DNA of 11,375 nt from an uncultured Bacteroidales bacterium (GTDB lineage: Bacteria > Bacteroidota > Bacteroidia > Bacteroidales > Paludibacteraceae). Both the position numbers and the translations under genes were made by a program. This document shows, piece by piece, positions 7,702-11,375 of this stretch. The stretch is taken from contig ONXE01000048.1 in assembly GCA_900321775.1 (NCBI GenBank), forward strand, positions 1 through 11,375, read 5' to 3'. Numbering within the stretch: position 1 is the first letter of the stretch; every line of letters starts with the position of its first letter. The notes under the pieces were generated by a model. That model was not told the DNA's origin. It did no database searches and saw nothing but the letters and a program-made list of their open reading frames with translations.

Positions 7702-9165
7702 TTAGTTCTGTGAATAGTTGGGCGCTTCAGAGGTGATGGTGATGTCGTGCGGGTGGCTCTCGAAGACGCCGGCAGAGGTGATGCGTACGAACTTGGCTTT
7801 GCGCAGTTCCTCGAGGTTGTGCGCGCCCACGTAACCCATACCCGAGCGGAGGCCGCCGATGAGCTGGTAGATAGTCTCGCTGACACTGCCTTTGTACGGC
7901 ACGCGTCCCACGATACCTTCGGGCACCAGTTTGGACACGTTGCTTTCGCTGCCCTGGAAATAGCGGTCGGCGCTGCCGGCTTTCATTGCCTCGATACTAC
8001 CCATGCCGCGATAGGTCTTGTACTTACGTCCACCGGAGATGATGGTGTCACCCGGGGCCTCATCGGTTCCGGCAAACATCGAGCCGCACATGACACAGTT
8101 GCCTCCTGCAGCCAAGGCTTTGACTACGTCGCCCGAGTAGCGCAGGCCGCCATCGGCTATCATCGGCACGCCGGTTCCCTTGAGAGCATCGGCCACCTCG
8201 AAGATAGCGGTCAGTTGCGGCACACCTACACCGGCGATGATACGGGTGGTGCAGATACTGCCGGGGCCGATTCCCACTTTGATACCATCGGCGCCGTTCT
8301 CCACCAGGTACTTGGCGGCCTCGGCCGTGGCTATATTGCCTACGACGACGTCCAGGTCAGGATACTTGGCTTTGATGGTGCGCAGGGCGTTGACGATATT
8401 GCGGCTGTGGCCGTGAGCCGAGTCGAGCACCACAGCGTCAACATGCTCTGCCACGAGGGCGTCCACGCGGTTCATATAGTCAGCCGTGATACCTACGCCT
8501 GCAGCGCAACGCAAGTGTCCCTGAGAGTCTTTGTTGGCGTTGGGATAGTCGCGCAGTTTGGTGATATCTTTGTACGTAACCAGACCGATAAGTTTGCCGC
8601 TCTTGTCGATAACCGGCAGTTTCTCCACTTTGTGCGTCTGGAGGGCATTCATGATGGTCTGGTTGTCCGTCGAACCGATGGTGATGAGGTTGTCGCGGGT
8701 CATGACCTCGCTGATATGACGGTTCATGTCGGTCTCGAAGCGCAGGTCGCGGTTGGTAACTATACCTACGAGCACATGGTTCTCATCCACCACGGGGATA
8801 CCGCCTATATGGTTGTCGTGCATCATCTGCAGGGCGTCGCCGATGGTTTGGTGGGCAAAGATAGTGACGGGGTCGGCTATCATGCCGTTCTCGGCACGTT
8901 TGACATGACGAACCTGGGCAGCCTGGGCTTGGATGGACATGTTCTTGTGAATCACTCCTATACCGCCCTCGCGAGCGACGGCAATGGCCATCTTGGCCTC
9001 GGTAACCGTGTCCATAGCTGCGCTGACGACAGGGATATTCAGAGAAATATGACGTGAGAACTGTCCGCAGAGAGACACTTCTCGCGGCAGCACTTCGCTG
9101 TAGGCGGGCACTAACAGAACATCATCGAATGTCAGTCCCTCTGTAATAATTCGGTCTTGGTACAT
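7702..9165 (-). CDS. guaB: Inosine-5'-monophosphate dehydrogenase GuaB
   Basis: GuaB oxidises IMP to XMP with NAD+, the committed step to GMP. It has 487 residues, the normal length. The TIM barrel begins with LTFDDVLLVPAYSEVLP (11-27) and is interrupted by two CBS domains at about 95-150 and 155-210, which in this family bind nucleotides and regulate activity. The catalytic loop GPGSICTTR (300-308) carries Cys305; IADGGLRYSGDVVKALAAGG (336-355) binds the IMP phosphate. The flap has Arg401-Tyr402. It lies 25 nt after pyrB and 11 nt before guaA, whose substrate it makes. No Shine-Dalgarno precedes the ATG at 9163-9165, and I see no convincing Bacteroidota-type promoter (TTTG / TAnnTTTG) in the 25-nt gap. 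The protein looks like the Bacteroidales form. Confidence 0.98.
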   Translation of the reverse strand: MYQDRIITEGLTFDDVLLVPAYSEVLPREVSLCGQFSRHISLNIPVVSAAMDTVTEAKMAIAVAREGGIGVIHKNMSIQAQAAQVRHVKRAENGMIADPVTIFAHQTIGDALQMMHDNHIGGIPVVDENHVLVGIVTNRDLRFETDMNRHISEVMTRDNLITIGSTDNQTIMNALQTHKVEKLPVIDKSGKLIGLVTYKDITKLRDYPNANKDSQGHLRCAAGVGITADYMNRVDALVAEHVDAVVLDSAHGHSRNIVNALRTIKAKYPDLDVVVGNIATAEAAKYLVENGADGIKVGIGPGSICTTRIIAGVGVPQLTAIFEVADALKGTGVPMIADGGLRYSGDVVKALAAGGNCVMCGSMFAGTDEAPGDTIISGGRKYKTYRGMGSIEAMKAGSADRYFQGSESNVSKLVPEGIVGRVPYKGSVSETIYQLIGGLRSGMGYVGAHNLEELRKAKFVRITSAGVFESHPHDITITSEAPNYSQN

Positions 9166-9190
9166 ATCGTATGGATTTGAAGGGTGAATA

Positions 9191-10246
9191 TTACAACATA
9201 TGATCGCAGTAGTAGCAACGTTTTACTCCGGTTGCATCCACGTACTCTTTTTTCTCTACGGGCTCGGTTGTAGCAATGCAACGGTCGTTATGGCAGGTTG
9301 TGTCGCCTGTTTTGCTCTGACGCGTCACAGGCTCAGCCTTCAGGTATTCGTCGCTGAGGAGCGTGTAGATGATAGCTTTACGGACGTACTTGCCGTTCTC
9401 TACCTGGCGGAAATAGGCGGCGCGGGGGTCTTTGTCCACGCCTACTGTGATTTCGTTGACTCGAGGCAGCGGATGCAACACAATCATCGAGGGTTTGCCA
9501 AGCGCCATGAGACGTTCGTCCAGAATGAACGAATCCTTGAGGCGCTCGTACTCGTCGCGGTCGGCGAAGCGCTCCTGCTGGACGCGGGTCATATAGAGCA
9601 CGTCCACCATCGGCATGGCTTCTTCGAGGGTGGAAACTTCGGTATAAGCATCGCCGAGTTCTTCTTTCATGTAATCGGGCAGAGCTAACTCGTGAGGTGC
9701 TATGAGCACAAAATGTACTCCCTCGTAACGGCGCATGGCTTTGATGAGGGAATGGACGGTACGACCGTACTTGAGGTCGCCGCACAGGCCGATAGTGAGG
9801 TGGTCGAAGCGTCCGAGTTCGCGGCGGATGGTAAGCAGGTCGGTCATGGTCTGCGTGGGGTGGCTGTGTCCGCCGTCGCCTGCGTTGATGACAGGGATAC
9901 GGCTGAACTCACTGGCAACGCGTGGAGCGCCCTCTTTGTAGTGCCGCATGGCGATGATGTCGGCAAATGCGCTGACTACGCGTACTGTGTCGGCCACAGT
10001 CTCGCCCTTGCTTACGGAAGACGAACGTGCATCACTAAAGCCCAATACCTGTCCGCCCAACTCCATCATTGCGGCAGTAAAACTGAAGCGGGTACGTGTA
10101 CTGGGTTCGTAGAAAAGAGTGGCCAGTTTTTTGCCCTTGCATGCCTCGGCATACTGCTGGGGATGCTCGATAATGTCCAGCGCACGCAGGATGATTTGCT
10201 CCACCTCCTGAGTGGTGAGGTCGGTTGAGTCTAATAAATGTCTCAT
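9191..10246 (-). CDS. pyrB: Aspartate carbamoyltransferase PyrB with a fused PyrI-like zinc tail
   Basis: PyrB condenses carbamoyl phosphate with aspartate, the first committed pyrimidine step. The catalytic part (about 1-305) is complete: STRTRFSF (49-56) for carbamoyl phosphate, Lys80 in SKGETVADT, HPTQ (129-132), DLKYGRTVHSL (157-167) with Arg162, RVQQERF (221-227) and HPLPRVNEI (258-266). The chain is 351 residues, about 40 more than E. coli PyrB (311). The extra tail has Cys318, Cys323, Cys344 and Cys347 as CX4C-X20-CX2C, with CIATTEPV after the second Cys. E. coli PyrI has CX4C-X23-CX2C and CISHAEPV at the same place. No pyrI follows; guaB comes next. The ATG overlaps the pyrE stop (ATGA). 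The catalytic domain resembles clostridial PyrB more than the Bacteroides one I remember. Function as ATCase is sure; the tail's origin is inferred from the motif. Confidence 0.97.
   Translation of the reverse strand: MRHLLDSTDLTTQEVEQIILRALDIIEHPQQYAEACKGKKLATLFYEPSTRTRFSFTAAMMELGGQVLGFSDARSSSVSKGETVADTVRVVSAFADIIAMRHYKEGAPRVASEFSRIPVINAGDGGHSHPTQTMTDLLTIRRELGRFDHLTIGLCGDLKYGRTVHSLIKAMRRYEGVHFVLIAPHELALPDYMKEELGDAYTEVSTLEEAMPMVDVLYMTRVQQERFADRDEYERLKDSFILDERLMALGKPSMIVLHPLPRVNEITVGVDKDPRAAYFRQVENGKYVRKAIIYTLLSDEYLKAEPVTRQSKTGDTTCHNDRCIATTEPVEKKEYVDATGVKRCYYCDHML
9194..9301 (-). other. C-terminal PyrI-type zinc-binding segment of PyrB
   Basis: Residues 316-351 of PyrB carry TTCHNDRCIATTEPV and KRCYYCDHML. 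In E. coli PyrI the zinc site reads CPNSNCISHAEPV and KCKYCEKEF and forms the contact with the catalytic chain. The shared features are the CX4C pair, Ile after the second Cys, the EPV triplet six residues further on, and the basic residue-C-X-Y-C ending. The PyrI allosteric nucleotide-binding domain is absent: only about 15 residues separate the catalytic domain from the first Cys. Confidence 0.8.
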
Positions 10247-10857
10247 AGGTTATCTCTAAATTGAATCAGTTCAGTTTTTTCTTCCGGGGAGATATACCCC
10301 TCTTTGACAGCCACTTCGGCCAGAACGTCGAGGCCAGTGAGGCTGTGGTTTTGTGTGTTGGCTGCAGCGATTCGGTCGAGCCCTTTCTTCATGCCATACG
10401 TAAAAATAGACACGATTCCCAGCACGTCGGCTCCGGCTTCGCGCAGCACCTCTACCACTTCCAGGCAACTGCCGGCGGTGGAGATGAGGTCTTCCACTAC
10501 CACCACTTTCTGTCCCGGCAGCAGACGTCCCTCAATCTGGTTCTGCCGTCCGTGGTCCTTGGCTCCTGAGCGCACGTAACCCATCGGCAGGTTCATCTTG
10601 GTGGCGGTGATGGCGGCGTGGGCTATGCCGGCGGTGGAGGTCCCCATGAGGACTTCCGCCTCGGGGTAATAGGTGCGGATCAGTTCTGCGAGGCCGTTCT
10701 CCACATCCTCTCGCACGGTTACATCGCTGAGGGTGAGACGGTTGTCGCAATAGATAGGACTCTTGATGCCGCTGGCCCATGTGAAGGGTTCCTGCGGACG
10801 GAGGAAGACTGCTTTGATGCGAAGCAGGTCTTTGGCTATTTGTTCACTTAGTATCAT
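10243..10857 (-). CDS. pyrE: Orotate phosphoribosyltransferase PyrE
   Basis: PyrE joins orotate and PRPP to give OMP. The 204-residue protein has FLRPQEPFTWASGIKSPIYC (18-37), the mobile-loop segment YVRSGAKDHGRQNQIEG (94-110) and the PRPP-binding motif VVVVEDLISTAGS (118-130). The start at 10855-10857 is chosen because MILSEQIAKDLL matches the family N-terminus and the ATG overlaps the pyrF TGA as ATGA; an upstream in-frame ATG at 10878 would add seven residues (MCKTVCT) reaching into pyrF. Its own TGA overlaps the pyrB ATG in the same way, which points to translational coupling. The FLRP..PFTWASGIKSPIYCDNR pattern resembles Firmicutes PyrE; the Bacteroides enzyme I recall is different. Confidence 0.97.
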   Translation of the reverse strand: MILSEQIAKDLLRIKAVFLRPQEPFTWASGIKSPIYCDNRLTLSDVTVREDVENGLAELIRTYYPEAEVLMGTSTAGIAHAAITATKMNLPMGYVRSGAKDHGRQNQIEGRLLPGQKVVVVEDLISTAGSCLEVVEVLREAGADVLGIVSIFTYGMKKGLDRIAAANTQNHSLTGLDVLAEVAVKEGYISPEEKTELIQFRDNL

Positions 10858-11375
10858 TGTACAAACTGTTTTACACATTCACGATAAGCAGCTACTGGGT
10901 CCTCGGCTGCGGTGATGGGACGTCCTACGACGATGTAGTCGCTGCCAATCTCTTTGGCGCGGGCGGGGGTAGTGACTCGAACCTGATCGCCCACGGCACC
11001 GTCCGCAAAACGAATACCCGGGGTGACCGTGAGGAAGTGGTTTCCGCAACGGGCTTTCACCATTCCGGCCTCCAATGGCGAACAAACCACACCGTCCAAC
11101 CCGGCTTCTTGAGCCATCTGAGCGTAGTGGCACACACAGTCCCGGATACTACCGGTGATGAGCAGTTCGTCGTGCATGCGCTCCTCGCTGGTAGAGGTGA
11201 GTTGCGTCACGGCAAGGAGGAGGGGACGCGTGCCGTCTTCGCGGGTAAGGCCCTTAAGGGCAGCCTCCATCATGGCTTTGGTGCCTGCGGCGTGCAGGTT
11301 GACCATATCCACGTCCAGGCGCGAGAGTACCGCCATGGCTTTTTGGACGGTATTGGGTATGTCGTGCAACTTGAG
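10854..11375 (-). CDS. pyrF: Orotidine-5'-phosphate decarboxylase PyrF, 5' part outside the window
   Basis: PyrF decarboxylates OMP to UMP. The last 173 residues are visible. The frame is open to the right edge and begins LKLHDIPNTV, the second half of the DLKxHDIPNTV active-site motif: the catalytic Lys (codon 11370-11372) and the second Asp are present, the first Asp is one codon outside. Further motifs are VNLHAAG, LAVTQLTSTSEERM, GLDGVVCS, FLTVTPGIR and the phosphate-binding YIVVGRPIT near the C-terminus. This is the type 1 enzyme, very like B. subtilis PyrF. Bacteroides species, as I recall, use the longer type 2 enzyme, so this gene is part of the Firmicutes-like set here. A TTG at 11367-11369 can be read as a start but lies inside the conserved motif. 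Confidence 0.96.
   Translation of the reverse strand, partial: LKLHDIPNTVQKAMAVLSRLDVDMVNLHAAGTKAMMEAALKGLTREDGTRPLLLAVTQLTSTSEERMHDELLITGSIRDCVCHYAQMAQEAGLDGVVCSPLEAGMVKARCGNHFLTVTPGIRFADGAVGDQVRVTTPARAKEIGSDYIVVGRPITAAEDPVAAYRECVKQFVQ

Noticed and set aside
7747..9057. Open frame of 436 codons on the plus strand
   Set aside because: Antisense shadow of guaB, with no domain signal; the peptide mirrors guaB codons.
9166..9190. Promoter between pyrB and guaB
   Set aside because: The 25-nt gap shows no TAnnTTTG element or other convincing promoter on the minus strand; a start site inside pyrB cannot be excluded from sequence alone.
9191..9331. Separate pyrI gene remnant
   Set aside because: The zinc motif is in the same open frame as PyrB with no stop or frameshift between, so it is a fused tail rather than a pseudogene or an independent gene.
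10243..10878. Longer pyrE starting at 10878
   Set aside because: The seven extra residues, MCKTVCT, do not belong to the family, and the ATGA overlap at 10854-10857 gives a better start.
10854..11369. Complete short pyrF starting at TTG 11367-11369
   Set aside because: The TTG encodes a residue inside the conserved LKLHDIPNTV motif, and the frame stays open to the window edge, so the gene is cut rather than short.

Overview
The window holds a gap-free run of nine nucleotide-biosynthesis genes, all on the minus strand and all in the same order of transcription: pyrF (3' part only, at the right edge), pyrE, pyrB, guaB, guaA, purE, purL, purM and purH (5' part only, at the left edge). The junctions are tight: ATGA overlaps for pyrF/pyrE and pyrE/pyrB, then gaps of 25, 11, 2, 1, 5 and 45 nt. 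No RNA gene, mobile element, CRISPR array, terminator or convincing promoter is visible, and no stretch longer than 45 nt lies outside a gene.

The host looks like a member of Bacteroidota, probably Bacteroidales. None of the eight visible start codons is preceded by a clear Shine-Dalgarno sequence, GuaA and GuaB resemble the Bacteroides forms I remember, and purL carries a heptanucleotide repeat of the kind often seen in these genomes. In contrast PyrF, PyrE, PyrB, PurL, PurM and PurH resemble Firmicutes/Clostridia forms more than the Bacteroides ones. This suggests a mosaic cluster, perhaps assembled by old lateral transfer. These comparisons are from memory and need a phylogeny.

Right third (about 9.2-11.4 kb): pyrimidine genes. 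PyrB makes carbamoyl aspartate, PyrE makes OMP from orotate and PRPP, and PyrF decarboxylates OMP to UMP. PyrB has a C-terminal tail with four cysteines that matches the zinc-binding end of the ATCase regulatory chain PyrI, although no separate pyrI is present. Middle (6.2-9.2 kb): GuaB and GuaA convert IMP through XMP to GMP. Left half (1-6.2 kb): de novo IMP synthesis steps PurL (FGAM synthase), PurM (AIR synthase), PurE (N5-CAIR mutase) and PurH (last two steps to IMP). Together the cluster makes UMP, IMP and GMP, although purF, purD, purN, purK, purC, purB, carAB, pyrC and pyrD must lie elsewhere.

The points most worth a second look are the PyrI-like zinc tail fused to PyrB, the in-frame 7-nt tandem repeat that encodes the PurL interdomain linker (and gives a G-rich run on the template strand), the three perfect 11-bp repeats ending one base before the purH start codon, and the joint pyr-gua-pur layout.
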